A stretch of 64,000 nucleotides of DNA from the NCBI GenBank assembly GCA_913058265.1, contig CAJXPQ010000004.1, positions 186,001 to 250,000 on the forward strand, written 5' to 3'. Shown here piece by piece: positions 17,033 to 25,785 of the stretch; positions within the stretch are counted from its first letter, which is position 1; every line of letters starts with the position of its first letter. The notes below the pieces were generated by a model. The model saw only the letters and a program-made list of their open reading frames with translations, was not told the DNA's origin and ran no database searches. Origin of the DNA: an uncultured Oligoflexia bacterium. Lineage in GTDB: Bacteria > Bdellovibrionota > Bacteriovoracia > Bacteriovoracales > Bacteriovoracaceae. The position numbers and the translations under genes were made by a program.

Positions 17033-17503
17033 ATGAAAGAGAAAATTTTATTTGAATTAAGATCAAAAGTTGATACAGAACTTGCTAAAATTAGACAGTC
17101 CTATGAGACAACAAAAAATCTTGTGCAAAATGGAGATCTCAAGTCTGATGGTAAGTATGACACACGCTCTACTGAGGCAAATTACTTAGCAGATGGTCAA
17201 AGACAAAGAATAGCTGACCTTGAGCAAGAACAAGAGTTACTTACAGATATTAATATTAGCAAAAAGCAAAAGTCTGTCTCAATTGGTTCACTTGTGACTC
17301 TTAACTTAAATGACAATATTAGAAAATACTTTATTGCTCCTACAGCAGGTGGCACAATGCTTAATATCGATGGAGAAGCTGTATTAGTTATTTCTGTTTT
17401 TTCTCCAATTGGTGATGCGGCCCTTGGAAATAATGCCGGAGAGACCTTCGAATTAGAGTTAAATGGTCAGTCTCGTGAGTATCAAGTTGTAGACATTTCT
17501 TAA
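17033..17503 (+). CDS. GreA/GreB-like protein, 156 aa
   Basis: The N-terminal half (about residues 1-80) is helical and likely a coiled coil, with the block STEANYLADGQRQRIADLEQE. The C-terminal half resembles the FKBP-like domain of Gre factors, ending in SPIGDAALGNNAGETFEL, which matches the SPIGxAL-GxxxGD motif that contacts RNA polymerase. It may bind the polymerase secondary channel, but the acidic pair at the coiled-coil tip of true GreA is not clearly present, so cleavage activity is uncertain. GAGG lies 7 bases before the ATG. Confidence 0.7.
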   Translation: MKEKILFELRSKVDTELAKIRQSYETTKNLVQNGDLKSDGKYDTRSTEANYLADGQRQRIADLEQEQELLTDINISKKQKSVSIGSLVTLNLNDNIRKYFIAPTAGGTMLNIDGEAVLVISVFSPIGDAALGNNAGETFELELNGQSREYQVVDIS

Positions 17504-17550
17504 TCTTTCTTTTCTTTTGACGCGCTGGAGAGATCTATTGGCTTCATTAC

Positions 17551-17579
17551 TTTACACATCGCTTATCAATTCTTAGAAT
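17551..17579 (+). promoter_or_regulatory. Sigma70-type promoter of the uracil-catabolism operon
   Basis: TTTACA (17551-17556) and TAGAAT (17574-17579) are separated by exactly 17 bases. The predicted RNA start is near 17586, leaving a 24-base leader with CGGAG before the ATG at 17610. Confidence 0.6.
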
Positions 17580-17609
17580 CATTTCTTTTCTAAAAACACG
17601 GAGTTTTAT

Positions 17610-19088
17610 ATGTCAAAAATTGACGCAACGTTGAAAGGCTTGGAAGTCTCAAATTTTATTGGAGGCGAATGGGTTAAAGGTTCAGGAAAATCCTTAGATA
17701 TTATTAGCCCATATACTGGATCCTCATGTGGGACAGTTCATATCGCAAATGCTGAAGATGTGAAATCTGCAGTTACCGCCGCAAAACAAAACCAGAAAGA
17801 GTGGGCGGCACAATCTATGAAATCAAGGGCAGCTATACTTTTTAAATTTAGAGATATTCTATTTCGTGATCAGGATAAGATTTCAAGTATCGTAGCGATT
17901 GAAAATGGAAAAATGATTCCTGAAGCCCGTGCAGGTTTAATGAAAGGGGTAGAGGTTTTAGAATATGCTTTATCTTTACAAAACTCTGATGTTGGCGGGA
18001 AGATGGAAGTTAGCCGCGGAGTTTTCTGTGAATACCGCAGACAGGCCCTCGGCGTTGTCGCATCAATAACGCCATTTAACTTTCCAGCGATGGTGCCTAT
18101 GTGGACTATTCCTATCGCTATTGCAGTTGGAAACGCTTATATTTGGAAGCCTTCTGAGAAAACACCAATAACTTCAAAGTATATTGCTGATGCTTTTGCA
18201 GAGGCAGGGCTTCCGGCCGGTATTCTCACCGTTGTCCAAGGTGAACGAGAAGTTGTTGAAGCGATTATTGATCATAAAGATGTAAAAGCTGTCGCCTTCG
18301 TTGGATCGACTAAAGTTGCAGAGCTTGTTTATAAAAGAGCAACAGGAAACGGTAAGAGAGCACTCTGTCTTGGAGGAGCTAAGAATCATATCGTCTTACT
18401 ACCTGATGCAGATATAGAAGTAACAGGGATGGGAATTTCAGATTCCTTTACAGGTTGTGCAGGTCAAAGATGTATGGCCGCATCTGTACTCTTGGCAGTT
18501 GGTGATGTCACTGCACATATTGATAAAATTAAAGAAAGGGCTGAGTCTCAAGTTCTTGGAGATTCAATGGGAGCGATCATAACAGCGGCTCAACTTGAAT
18601 TTTTAAACGCAGCAATTGAACGTGCAGTTAAAGATGGCGCAACTTTACTTCTTGATGGTAGAAATGCCGAAGCTCCTGTAGAATATAAAAATGGTTTTTG
18701 GTTAGGGCCAACAATATTAGACCATGTCAAAGCCGGCTCAGAAGCAGCAGTAACTGAACTCTTTGGACCCATTCTTGCCATCGTTCGTTGTGAAAATATA
18801 ACTGAAGCTATTAAAATTCAAAACTCAAGTGAATATGGAAATGCTGCAAGTGTTTTTACAAGCTCAGGGCCTATGGCCGAGTATGTAGCGGCAAATACAG
18901 AATGTGGTATGTTTGGTGTTAATATTGGAGTTCCTGTCCCTAGAGAACCTTTTAGTTTTGGTGGTGTGAAATCATCAAAGTTTGGGCATGGGGATATTAC
19001 TGGAGATCAGTCACTGGACTTTTGGACAGACGTAAAGAAAGTAACGACAAAGTGGGAAAATCAAAAAGACCACAACTGGATGTCATAA
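17610..19088 (+). CDS. mmsA: CoA-acylating (methyl)malonate-semialdehyde dehydrogenase, MmsA family
   Basis: The 492-residue aldehyde dehydrogenase has the MmsA version of the family motifs: ITPFNFPAMVPMW in the cofactor region, KPSEKTP, FVGSTKVAE, LGGAKNH and the catalytic cysteine block GCAGQRCMA. Family knowledge predicts oxidation of malonate semialdehyde or methylmalonate semialdehyde to acetyl-CoA or propionyl-CoA with NAD+ and CoA. It is the first gene of an operon with URC1, URC4 and uracil phosphoribosyltransferase genes. The URC route yields a C3 product at the level of malonate semialdehyde or 3-hydroxypropionate, so this enzyme may send that carbon to acetyl-CoA. CGGAG precedes the ATG. 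Confidence 0.85.
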   Translation: MSKIDATLKGLEVSNFIGGEWVKGSGKSLDIISPYTGSSCGTVHIANAEDVKSAVTAAKQNQKEWAAQSMKSRAAILFKFRDILFRDQDKISSIVAIENGKMIPEARAGLMKGVEVLEYALSLQNSDVGGKMEVSRGVFCEYRRQALGVVASITPFNFPAMVPMWTIPIAIAVGNAYIWKPSEKTPITSKYIADAFAEAGLPAGILTVVQGEREVVEAIIDHKDVKAVAFVGSTKVAELVYKRATGNGKRALCLGGAKNHIVLLPDADIEVTGMGISDSFTGCAGQRCMAASVLLAVGDVTAHIDKIKERAESQVLGDSMGAIITAAQLEFLNAAIERAVKDGATLLLDGRNAEAPVEYKNGFWLGPTILDHVKAGSEAAVTELFGPILAIVRCENITEAIKIQNSSEYGNAASVFTSSGPMAEYVAANTECGMFGVNIGVPVPREPFSFGGVKSSKFGHGDITGDQSLDFWTDVKKVTTKWENQKDHNWMS

Positions 19089-19106
19089 ATAACAAAAGAG
19101 AATTAT

Positions 19107-20375
19107 ATGAATTTAAAAGACAAGAAATTTACACGAACATCACATGTTGCTTTGACTTCACATTCAAATCAAATTTTTAAAGATACACCTAAAATTGTTT
19201 GGGGCGAGAGTGATCCTGAGAAACGTGGACCTATTATAGCTACAATTTCGGAAAAAGAAAACCGTAATGCTATTGGTTCTCATTCGGGCTCATACACTGT
19301 TTACCGTGCACTATCTATTGCGTCAGGTGATTTTCCAAAAGATCATAAACCAGAGCTTGATAATACTCAAGGTACTTACGCTGTAAAGCCGAGTCCTTCT
19401 TGGTTCGATGCAGAGAAAATTGTGACTATCGATCCTTTCGGTGCTGATATTAATTTACATTTTCCGAAACTTTTAAAAGAAGGATATAATATAAAGCCTT
19501 CTATTGCTGTAACTCAAGCTCATCTACATATTCCTGAGGTTCAGGCTGCAGTTAAAGCTGGAAAGCTTAAAGTCGATGGGAAAGTTGTAAAAGAAGATGG
19601 ATCTGTTAAGTGTACTAAAGTTGCACTTGAGCCTGTTTGGAACTTACCAGGTATGGCCAAAAGATTGAATATTGACGAGGGTGAACTTCGAAAGATTTTA
19701 TTTCAAGAAACAGGTGGAATGTTTCCTGAACTTGTAACAAGACCAGACCTTAAAGTTTTATTACCACCAATTGGAAGTACTACCGCCTATATTTTTGGAA
19801 ACCCAGATGATCTACAAAATCCTGAGATTGAATTAACTTGTAGAGTTCACGATGAGTGTAATGGCTCAGACGTTTTTGGATCTGATATTTGTACTTGTAG
19901 ACCTTACCTTACTTGGGGAATAGAAGATGCGGCCAGGACTGCTCAGAATGGTGGTGTAGGCCTTATTGTTTATTTTAGAAAAGAAGGACGAGCACTTGGT
20001 GAAGTGACAAAGTTCTTAGTTTATAATGCAAGAAAAAGACAAGAAGGCGGAGACTCTGCAAAAACATACTTTCATAGAACTGAGTGTGTTGCCGGTGTTC
20101 AAGATGCTCGTTTCCAAGAGTTTATGCCTGATACTCTAAATTATTTAGGTGTTAAAAAAATCCATAACCTACATTCAATGAGTAATATGAAATACGATGC
20201 CATTGTTGCTGCAGGTATTGAAGTTGTGAATAGATTATCAATTCCGGATGAACTTATTCCTGCAGATGCACAGGTTGAAATGGAAGCTAAAAAAGCTGCT
20301 GGTTACTTTACTGAAGGTAATATCAAAGACGAAGAGGAGCTTAAAAAAGTTCAGGGTAGGGATTTAGATGAGTAG
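19107..20375 (+). CDS. urc1: URC1-type uracil catabolism enzyme (GTP cyclohydrolase II homologue)
   Basis: The C-terminal half is a RibA-like domain. Its zinc site is intact: VHDECNGSD, then Cys-Thr-Cys ten residues after the first cysteine, the same spacing as E. coli RibA, and KEGRALGE replaces the RibA GRGIGL block. The 200-residue N-terminal extension and the run YFHRTECVAGVQDARFQ, with no fused 3,4-DHBP synthase, point to the URC1 group rather than riboflavin synthesis. URC1 proteins are thought to open the pyrimidine ring of a uracil nucleotide in the URC pathway of yeasts and some bacteria. The operon with URC4 and Upp homologues supports this strongly. It overlaps URC4 by 8 bases. Confidence 0.85.
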   Translation: MNLKDKKFTRTSHVALTSHSNQIFKDTPKIVWGESDPEKRGPIIATISEKENRNAIGSHSGSYTVYRALSIASGDFPKDHKPELDNTQGTYAVKPSPSWFDAEKIVTIDPFGADINLHFPKLLKEGYNIKPSIAVTQAHLHIPEVQAAVKAGKLKVDGKVVKEDGSVKCTKVALEPVWNLPGMAKRLNIDEGELRKILFQETGGMFPELVTRPDLKVLLPPIGSTTAYIFGNPDDLQNPEIELTCRVHDECNGSDVFGSDICTCRPYLTWGIEDAARTAQNGGVGLIVYFRKEGRALGEVTKFLVYNARKRQEGGDSAKTYFHRTECVAGVQDARFQEFMPDTLNYLGVKKIHNLHSMSNMKYDAIVAAGIEVVNRLSIPDELIPADAQVEMEAKKAAGYFTEGNIKDEEELKKVQGRDLDE

Positions 20376-21579
20376 TATTTCTCTAACTGATATTGATTAT
20401 CTCTTAACACCAAAAGCGATTAGGGATACGACTTATAGAATATATAATATGGCCTTAGACGGTGAAACTCATTTCTCTGTGGATGAGTCAAAAGTTGATG
20501 CTTGTGCTGATTATGTTCTTGATGTGATTAATAAAAATTATCCGACACATAATATACCTTTTCATTCTAGATGGGGTCATTTTAAAGTCGGAGAAATCGA
20601 TAGAGAAGCTCTCTTTGATGAAAAACTTGTAGATCTTGATCCTATTGATAAGGCACGAACGAAATTAGACCTCGTTATTACTTCTGTTCTTCTTGATGCC
20701 GGAGCTGGAAAAATTTGGAAGTATAAAGAAGGTGATAACTTCTTTAATCGTTCTGAGGGACTTGCAGTTGCTAGTTACTATATGTTTCTTGACGGTTCTT
20801 TTTCTTCTGATAAGTCACTGGTAGCAGATGGTAAAGGGTTACAAGAACTTTCAAAGTCATCACTAGAGAAGGCTTTTCAAGTTTCAGATGATAACCCTCT
20901 TGTTGGAGTTGAAGGAAGATTAAATCTTTTAAAGTCACTCGGTAAAACAGTAGAGAGTAATAAAGAGATTTTTCCAAAGGGGAGACCGGGCTCTTTAATA
21001 GATTATCTTATAACTAAACATGGTACGACTTTTGAGGTCTCAGATATATTGAATGCTGTTCTTTTAGGGCTTGGACCTATTTGGCCTGGTCGTATTGATG
21101 CTCATGGAGTGAACCTTGGTGACGTTTGGCACTATGGGCCTTTTGGTGATGATATAACAGTTGATACTGTTGTCTGCTTTCATAAACTATCACAATGGTT
21201 AACTTACTCTTTAGTAACGCCAATGATTGATGCTGGACTAACTATTACTGGAGCAGAAAAACTTACTGGTTTGTGTGAGTATAGAAACGGTGGTTTATTT
21301 CTAGACTTTGGAGTTATAAGTTTAAGAGATACTGATCATTATAATCATTCTCATAGGCCAGGTTCTGATTTAATTATTGAGTGGCGTGCTCTTACATTGC
21401 AACTTCTTGATAGTGTCGGAGAACTTATACAGAACAAGCTTAATAAGTCACCATCAGACTTTCCTTTAGCGAAAGTTTTAGAAGGTGGTACATGGTGGGC
21501 CGGAAGAAAAATAGCTAAAGAGAAAAGAGAAGATGGAAGTTCACCTCTCACTCTCGACTCAGACGGAACAGTTTTTTAA
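20368..21579 (+). CDS. urc4: URC4/DUF1688 uracil catabolism protein
   Basis: The 403-residue protein matches the DUF1688/URC4 family: it opens with YLLTPKAIRDTTYRIY, has FHSRWGHFKVGEIDR, then LLDAGAGKIWKYKEGD, and closes with WWAGRKIAKEKREDGSSP. No signal peptide or membrane segment is present. In Lachancea kluyveri URC4 is needed, with URC1 and a uracil phosphoribosyltransferase, to use uracil as nitrogen source; its reaction is not settled. The ATG lies within the URC1 coding end (8-base overlap), so translation is probably coupled. The uracil phosphoribosyltransferase gene follows 14 bases later. Confidence 0.88.
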   Translation: MSSISLTDIDYLLTPKAIRDTTYRIYNMALDGETHFSVDESKVDACADYVLDVINKNYPTHNIPFHSRWGHFKVGEIDREALFDEKLVDLDPIDKARTKLDLVITSVLLDAGAGKIWKYKEGDNFFNRSEGLAVASYYMFLDGSFSSDKSLVADGKGLQELSKSSLEKAFQVSDDNPLVGVEGRLNLLKSLGKTVESNKEIFPKGRPGSLIDYLITKHGTTFEVSDILNAVLLGLGPIWPGRIDAHGVNLGDVWHYGPFGDDITVDTVVCFHKLSQWLTYSLVTPMIDAGLTITGAEKLTGLCEYRNGGLFLDFGVISLRDTDHYNHSHRPGSDLIIEWRALTLQLLDSVGELIQNKLNKSPSDFPLAKVLEGGTWWAGRKIAKEKREDGSSPLTLDSDGTVF

Positions 21580-21593
21580 TTAAAGGAAAATAT

Positions 21594-22223
21594 ATGACTG
21601 CAAAATTAACCGAAATAAAACATCCAATAATACAACATAAGTTAGCTTTTTTAAGAGATAAGAATACTGATAGTGCCGAGTTTAGACGAATAATTATCGA
21701 ACTCACAAAATTTTTAGCTTTTGAGGCAACCAAAGACTTATCCCTTGAAAGTAGTGAAATTGAAACACCAATAACTAAGGCCACTGTTCAAAAAATTGTT
21801 GATCCACCAGTTGTGGTTTCAATAATGCGAGCTGGGAACGGAATGATTGACTCTATGTTAACGCTACTTCCTTTTTGTCCTGCTGGGCATATTGGGATTT
21901 ATAGAGATAAGTTTATTAATAATACCGTTGAGTATTACTTTAAGCTTCCGGATAACGTTCAAGGAAAGAATATTCTCCTTGTGGATCCTTTACTTGCTAC
22001 TGGTGATACCGCCATTGCCAGTATTGACCGTCTTAAGCAATACGAAGTTGGTAGTATAAAATTACTTACAATCTTAACTTGCCCTCAAGGTATAGAAAGA
22101 CTTCAGCACTTCCACCCTGATGTTGAGATTTTTACTCTAAGCTCTAGTGAAGATTTGAATGAAAAAGGCTACCTTGTCCCTGGATTAGGGGATGCTGGAG
22201 ATAGACTTTTTCATACCAAATAG
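21594..22223 (+). CDS. upp: Uracil phosphoribosyltransferase
   Basis: The 209-residue protein has the type I phosphoribosyltransferase PRPP loop LLVDPLLATGDTA and the upstream MRAGNGMIDSM and uracil-binding C-terminal GYLVPGLGDAGDR. It makes UMP from uracil and PRPP in the cytoplasm. AAAGGA lies 7 bases before the ATG. It is the last gene of the operon with mmsA, urc1 and urc4. In the URC pathway the phosphoribosyltransferase (FUR1/URC6 in yeast) supplies the nucleotide that is degraded, so here it may serve catabolism as well as salvage. Confidence 0.92.
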   Translation: MTAKLTEIKHPIIQHKLAFLRDKNTDSAEFRRIIIELTKFLAFEATKDLSLESSEIETPITKATVQKIVDPPVVVSIMRAGNGMIDSMLTLLPFCPAGHIGIYRDKFINNTVEYYFKLPDNVQGKNILLVDPLLATGDTAIASIDRLKQYEVGSIKLLTILTCPQGIERLQHFHPDVEIFTLSSSEDLNEKGYLVPGLGDAGDRLFHTK

Positions 22224-22310
22224 CTGTTTTTTCAATAAAAGAATGTAATCTTTTCATCTTAGTTGCGCTCTGCGGCTAGTTTCTGTATATCCTGTTCATT
22301 GGGGAATATT

Positions 22311-23180
22311 ATGGGAAAATTAGTAGCGCTTTTATTATCTATGACATCACTGCATGTATTTGCATTTCATGCACAAATTGGGAGCTATAATAAAGTTCCC
22401 CACTATAAAGTCTATCAGCAGACACCCAACCCTCACTTAGATACACTCATCCTAAACACAGTCATGATTATAAATGAGTCGGGAAGAAGCCCTTCGAGAG
22501 GAACTGGTTTTTATATTGGGAAGCATAATGACAATCATATCTTTGTGACTAACGCACATGTTATGGGCCGAAAAGATTGTCACAAATCAAAGGTAACTTT
22601 TCTCACAGATAGTTTAACAGAAAGGCGAGTGGATTGTGAAAAGATTCTTTTTAGTAAATTTAAAAATGATAAATTAGATATAACCGTCTTCACAATTAAG
22701 GCAAGAAATCTCTCATCGATGGCGGGAGTTGGACTTGACGTGAATTGGAACTTTAAACCGGTCCCTGCAATGAAATTAGCTCAGGCGGGATTTGGTATAA
22801 AAAGATTAAGACGTGGTCGAACAGGGAAAAATCAAATAACCGAATATAAAATGAATTTAAACTTTGATAGTGACTGCGTTGTTGTTTCTGAGAAAGATAA
22901 ACTTTATAACCTATCCAATATGAAAACATCATTCACTTTCTTCACTGGTTGCGACGTTGTTGGAGGAGACTCTGGTAGTGCCGTTATAGACAGAGAGAGT
23001 GGGGAAGTTGTTGGTTTAGCATGGGGATCCGGTGACACTAAAGGCTCTCTCTCTTCTGAAGCTCTTTGGGGTGAACTTATTGGAACTAAAGATCCAAAAC
23101 TATTAAGTTACTCTTCTTTTGCTATTTCAATGAAATCTGTGAAAAAATATTTTAAAGAGATTGGTGTTTCAATCGACTAA
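22311..23180 (+). CDS. Exported trypsin-like serine protease
   Basis: The start is placed at the ATG at 22311, which has GGGGAA just before it and opens a signal peptide (MGKLVALLLSMTSLHVFA); the frame is open further upstream to 22263 without such a site. The catalytic triad of the chymotrypsin fold is visible: His in TNAHVMG, Asp in KLDITVF and Ser in GGDSGSAVID. Four or five cysteines could form disulfides (for example DCHKS with RRVDCEK). At 289 residues it is a single protease domain with no PDZ domain, so it is not DegP. It is probably secreted for protein digestion. It overlaps the convergent MipA-like gene by 12 bases. Confidence 0.8.
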   Translation: MGKLVALLLSMTSLHVFAFHAQIGSYNKVPHYKVYQQTPNPHLDTLILNTVMIINESGRSPSRGTGFYIGKHNDNHIFVTNAHVMGRKDCHKSKVTFLTDSLTERRVDCEKILFSKFKNDKLDITVFTIKARNLSSMAGVGLDVNWNFKPVPAMKLAQAGFGIKRLRRGRTGKNQITEYKMNLNFDSDCVVVSEKDKLYNLSNMKTSFTFFTGCDVVGGDSGSAVIDRESGEVVGLAWGSGDTKGSLSSEALWGELIGTKDPKLLSYSSFAISMKSVKKYFKEIGVSID

Positions 23181-23966
23181 TTCTTTGGATTTAAAGAAAA
23201 AATAATTGAATGCTATATAAAGGGAAGTTGAGTTTTCACTTTTAAATAATGGGCTATTTTTATTAGATGAATTATTATAAGTTGCATAAGTCGCACCAAC
23301 GATAACAAACAGATCATCCTTACTAAAGATTAAATTACCAGATGTGGAATTACTAACATATCCCGCCTTGGCATTGTAAGACTCTCGCTCAGCAGTCACA
23401 TCTTTCTTTTCAACTTGATAAAAATAATCATTAAGAACTTCAGATCCATAGTTTAGCTTAAAGCTAAAGCTATAACTAAAATAAGGATGGAATTTATTTC
23501 TATAATCAATTTGAGGAGTAATGTGTTGACCTCTTTCTCGGGTAAACTGACCGTTTGTAGATGTGACAAATCTAAAGGGAAGTTCAAACTCTACAAATGA
23601 GTTATCTGTTTTATATATTGTATAATTAACCCGAGGGCCTATTTCAATTAACCAGTCTAAATCCTCCATGCCTTCTCTTGCATCATTATTTTTAGAGTTT
23701 GCATTAAAAGCAGCACCAAAGCTTAAATCTATATCTATTGAATCATTTTTAAATAATCTAGCGCGACTACCTTTTCTATCTTGCCTAAAAATTTCTCCTC
23801 GATAAAGAAATGTCGGCAAAGCTATACTTCTGTTTTTACTTTGATCTGAAGCAGGGTAGTCAGGCACTCCACCTGTTCCAGCAGCAAAGCCTATTTCATA
23901 TAAAGGTTTTTTTGCTTGAGTCGTAATAGGAATTAGGCACAACATGACCAGTAATAGAAAATTCAT
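23169..23966 (-). CDS. MipA/OmpV-family outer-membrane protein
   Basis: A signal peptide (MNFLLLVMLCLIPITTQA) precedes an amphipathic beta-strand protein of 265 residues. The family marks are EIGFAAGTGGVPDYPASDQ at the mature N-terminus and the FLYRGEIFRQDRKG block, and it ends in strand-like NSTSLYIAFNYFFF followed by a short tail. MipA/OmpV proteins form small outer-membrane barrels; MipA binds MltA and PBP1B in E. coli, but other members have unclear roles. It is divergent from the rhodanese gene, with only 23 bases between the start codons. Confidence 0.75.
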   Translation of the reverse strand: MNFLLLVMLCLIPITTQAKKPLYEIGFAAGTGGVPDYPASDQSKNRSIALPTFLYRGEIFRQDRKGSRARLFKNDSIDIDLSFGAAFNANSKNNDAREGMEDLDWLIEIGPRVNYTIYKTDNSFVEFELPFRFVTSTNGQFTRERGQHITPQIDYRNKFHPYFSYSFSFKLNYGSEVLNDYFYQVEKKDVTAERESYNAKAGYVSNSTSGNLIFSKDDLFVIVGATYATYNNSSNKNSPLFKSENSTSLYIAFNYFFFKSKELVD

Positions 23967-23989
23967 AGATATCAGGATACAATTATTCT

Positions 23990-24316
23990 ATGACGATGCA
24001 TATGCCGGAAGTTACTGTTCAAGAGCTAGAAATTCTGCTTGAAGATAACAGCGATTTACTTTTAATAGATGTTCGATCCTATGGGGAATTCGAGCTTGTG
24101 AATATTGGTGGAGTCCATATCCCTCTAGATGAGCTAGAGCACAGACTTCCTGAGATCGATAAGAGCAAAGACATATATTGCCTTTGTCACCACGGGGTAC
24201 GCTCACAGTATGCTCAGTCCATTCTTCTCAAGTCAGGTGCGATGAAAGTCTATAATATTATTGGAGGGATTGACGCGTGGTCAATTCATATTGATGACTC
24301 TGTTTCAACCTATTAA
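23990..24316 (+). CDS. Rhodanese-domain protein, 108 aa
   Basis: This is a single rhodanese domain without signal peptide. It has the DVRSYGEFE block of the CH2A motif and a persulfide-forming active-site loop CHHGVRS, followed by VYNIIGGIDAWS. It should carry sulfur or act in thiol redox chemistry in the cytoplasm; the donor and acceptor are unknown. Three in-frame ATGs lie at the start (23990, 23996, 24002) and none has a good ribosome site, so the precise start is uncertain. It is followed by 147 bases without a gene before the endonuclease. Confidence 0.8.
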   Translation: MTMHMPEVTVQELEILLEDNSDLLLIDVRSYGEFELVNIGGVHIPLDELEHRLPEIDKSKDIYCLCHHGVRSQYAQSILLKSGAMKVYNIIGGIDAWSIHIDDSVSTY

Positions 24317-24463
24317 CGCTACGCAGGTACTGGAAATACTGATTTTAAACATTAGTATTTCTAATAAAATGTATAAATAATACTTTTAATATGAAAACGT
24401 TATGTATACATTATTACTATATTAATTAGACATCGATTTAACAGTTCATAAAAGAGAGATAAT

Positions 24464-25189
24464 ATGTTCAGAAAAATTTCCTTAGTTCTTAGTTTAATAG
24501 TTAGTGTTTCCGCCCAAGCGACCTTCGTTGAGATGGGAGATTTTAGAGATGATCTTAAGGAAATGGCAGAAAAAAATCACCAACCACTTCAAAGTTACTC
24601 AGGTGCACGAAAAAAAATCATGCAAATTGTACACCTCGAGCAAGATAACTCAGGATATTTTGTCCAAGACGTTTACTGTAAAGTTAAATTTAGAAATAAA
24701 GTTGGGCCTCGCAAGATGCCAGACCACACAAAAATTAATATCGAGCACACTTGGCCAAAAAGTCGTTTTGGAGTAAAGAAGGGAAGTGCTAAATATAGAG
24801 TAAGAGTTTCAGATCTTCACCACTTATACCCAAGTGACTCAAGAACAAATTCAATCAGAGGAAATTATATCTTTACTCAATTTAAGAGTGACGAGAGAAT
24901 CTCTGAATGTCCTACATCTCAATTTGGTTATGTAAGTTCGATTGGTAGAGATGCCTTTGAACCACCTACAGATCACAAAGGAAATGTTGCAAGAGCATTA
25001 TTTTACTTTGCTGTTAAATATGACCTAAGTATTTCAGCTCATGAGGAATTCTTCTTGAGACAATGGAATATTATGGACCCAGTTGATTCTGAAGAGATGG
25101 CCCGCAATGATGCAGTTGAAAGAATTCAAGGAAATAGAAATCCATTTATTGATGATGCTGGTTATGCAGAGATGATTCTAGACTTCTAA
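24464..25189 (+). CDS. Exported endonuclease I (EndA/NucM family)
   Basis: The signal peptide (SLVLSLIVSVSAQA) is followed by the endonuclease I domain: INIEHTWPKSRFG with the catalytic His, then SDLHHLYPSDSRTNSIRGNYIF carrying the metal-binding Asn region, and ending ARALFYFAVKYDL. Such enzymes cut DNA and sometimes RNA non-specifically in the periplasm or outside the cell. The gene has AGAGAGA before its ATG and its own upstream gap of 147 bases. In a predatory bacterium it is a likely tool for digesting prey nucleic acid, which would also feed the uracil operon nearby; the link is inference. Confidence 0.88.
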   Translation: MFRKISLVLSLIVSVSAQATFVEMGDFRDDLKEMAEKNHQPLQSYSGARKKIMQIVHLEQDNSGYFVQDVYCKVKFRNKVGPRKMPDHTKINIEHTWPKSRFGVKKGSAKYRVRVSDLHHLYPSDSRTNSIRGNYIFTQFKSDERISECPTSQFGYVSSIGRDAFEPPTDHKGNVARALFYFAVKYDLSISAHEEFFLRQWNIMDPVDSEEMARNDAVERIQGNRNPFIDDAGYAEMILDF

Positions 25190-25194
25190 AGATC

Positions 25195-25740
25195 TTAGAA
25201 GCTAGAGTTCGGTCCTTTTAGAAAATCAATTTCTTCATTCGTAGAAACTCTCTTTAGTATTTTATTTCTATGTGGATATCTTTCGAATTGATCAATAATG
25301 GCCTTATGTTTTAATTCAAATTCCAAGTTTTCTTTTTGTCCAAGTTTTTCATATAGTTGCACTGCTTGTTTATGAATAAGCTTTGATTCACTATGCATAA
25401 ACGGTAAATACGCAAATGACCTTTGTAATGGAGAAAGGGACATATCTTGTCCTGAAGCCACCATATTCTGCGCAAGAACTAGAGCAAGAGAATCACTTGC
25501 AAATGAATCCACGGTATCTCTGTACATATTCCTTGAAAATTGGTCCAGTACAATAATCTCAGCGAGAGAGCCTTCTGCGCTCTTACGCCATGAGGAGAGC
25601 TCTCCTGCAATTGCTTGTTTATGCAAGCTTTCAAAGCGGTTTTTAATCAACTGATCTAAGTTGCTGTTTTTTACCCACCAATCTTTTGGTTTTAGCTCTG
25701 TGAACCAAAAGTGTATGATCTTTGTATAGTAATTATTCAT
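25195..25740 (-). CDS. DUF924-family protein
   Basis: The 181-residue soluble protein matches DUF924: an early [15 protein letters not shown], the block [26 protein letters not shown], then [16 protein letters not shown] and [11 protein letters not shown]. The family is all-helical with TPR-like repeats and no assigned function. GGAGA is 5 bases upstream of the ATG at 25740, which is preferred over the TTG one codon earlier. The gene is convergent with the endonuclease and divergent from msrAB. Confidence 0.85.
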   Translation of the reverse strand: MNNYYTKIIHFWFTELKPKDWWVKNSNLDQLIKNRFESLHKQAIAGELSSWRKSAEGSLAEIIVLDQFSRNMYRDTVDSFASDSLALVLAQNMVASGQDMSLSPLQRSFAYLPFMHSESKLIHKQAVQLYEKLGQKENLEFELKHKAIIDQFERYPHRNKILKRVSTNEEIDFLKGPNSSF

Positions 25741-25785
25741 CAATTTCTCCCTTTTATGGTTTATAATAACATAAAAGGATTTACT

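Noticed and set aside
19107-20375. Riboflavin-synthesis GTP cyclohydrolase II (ribA)
   Set aside because: The RibA zinc cysteines are present, but no riboflavin gene is near, there is no 3,4-DHBP synthase domain, and the operon holds URC4 and Upp genes. URC1 is the better call.
22311-23180. DegP/HtrA protease
   Set aside because: The protein has the catalytic triad but no PDZ domain and is too short, so a simple trypsin-like protease is more likely.
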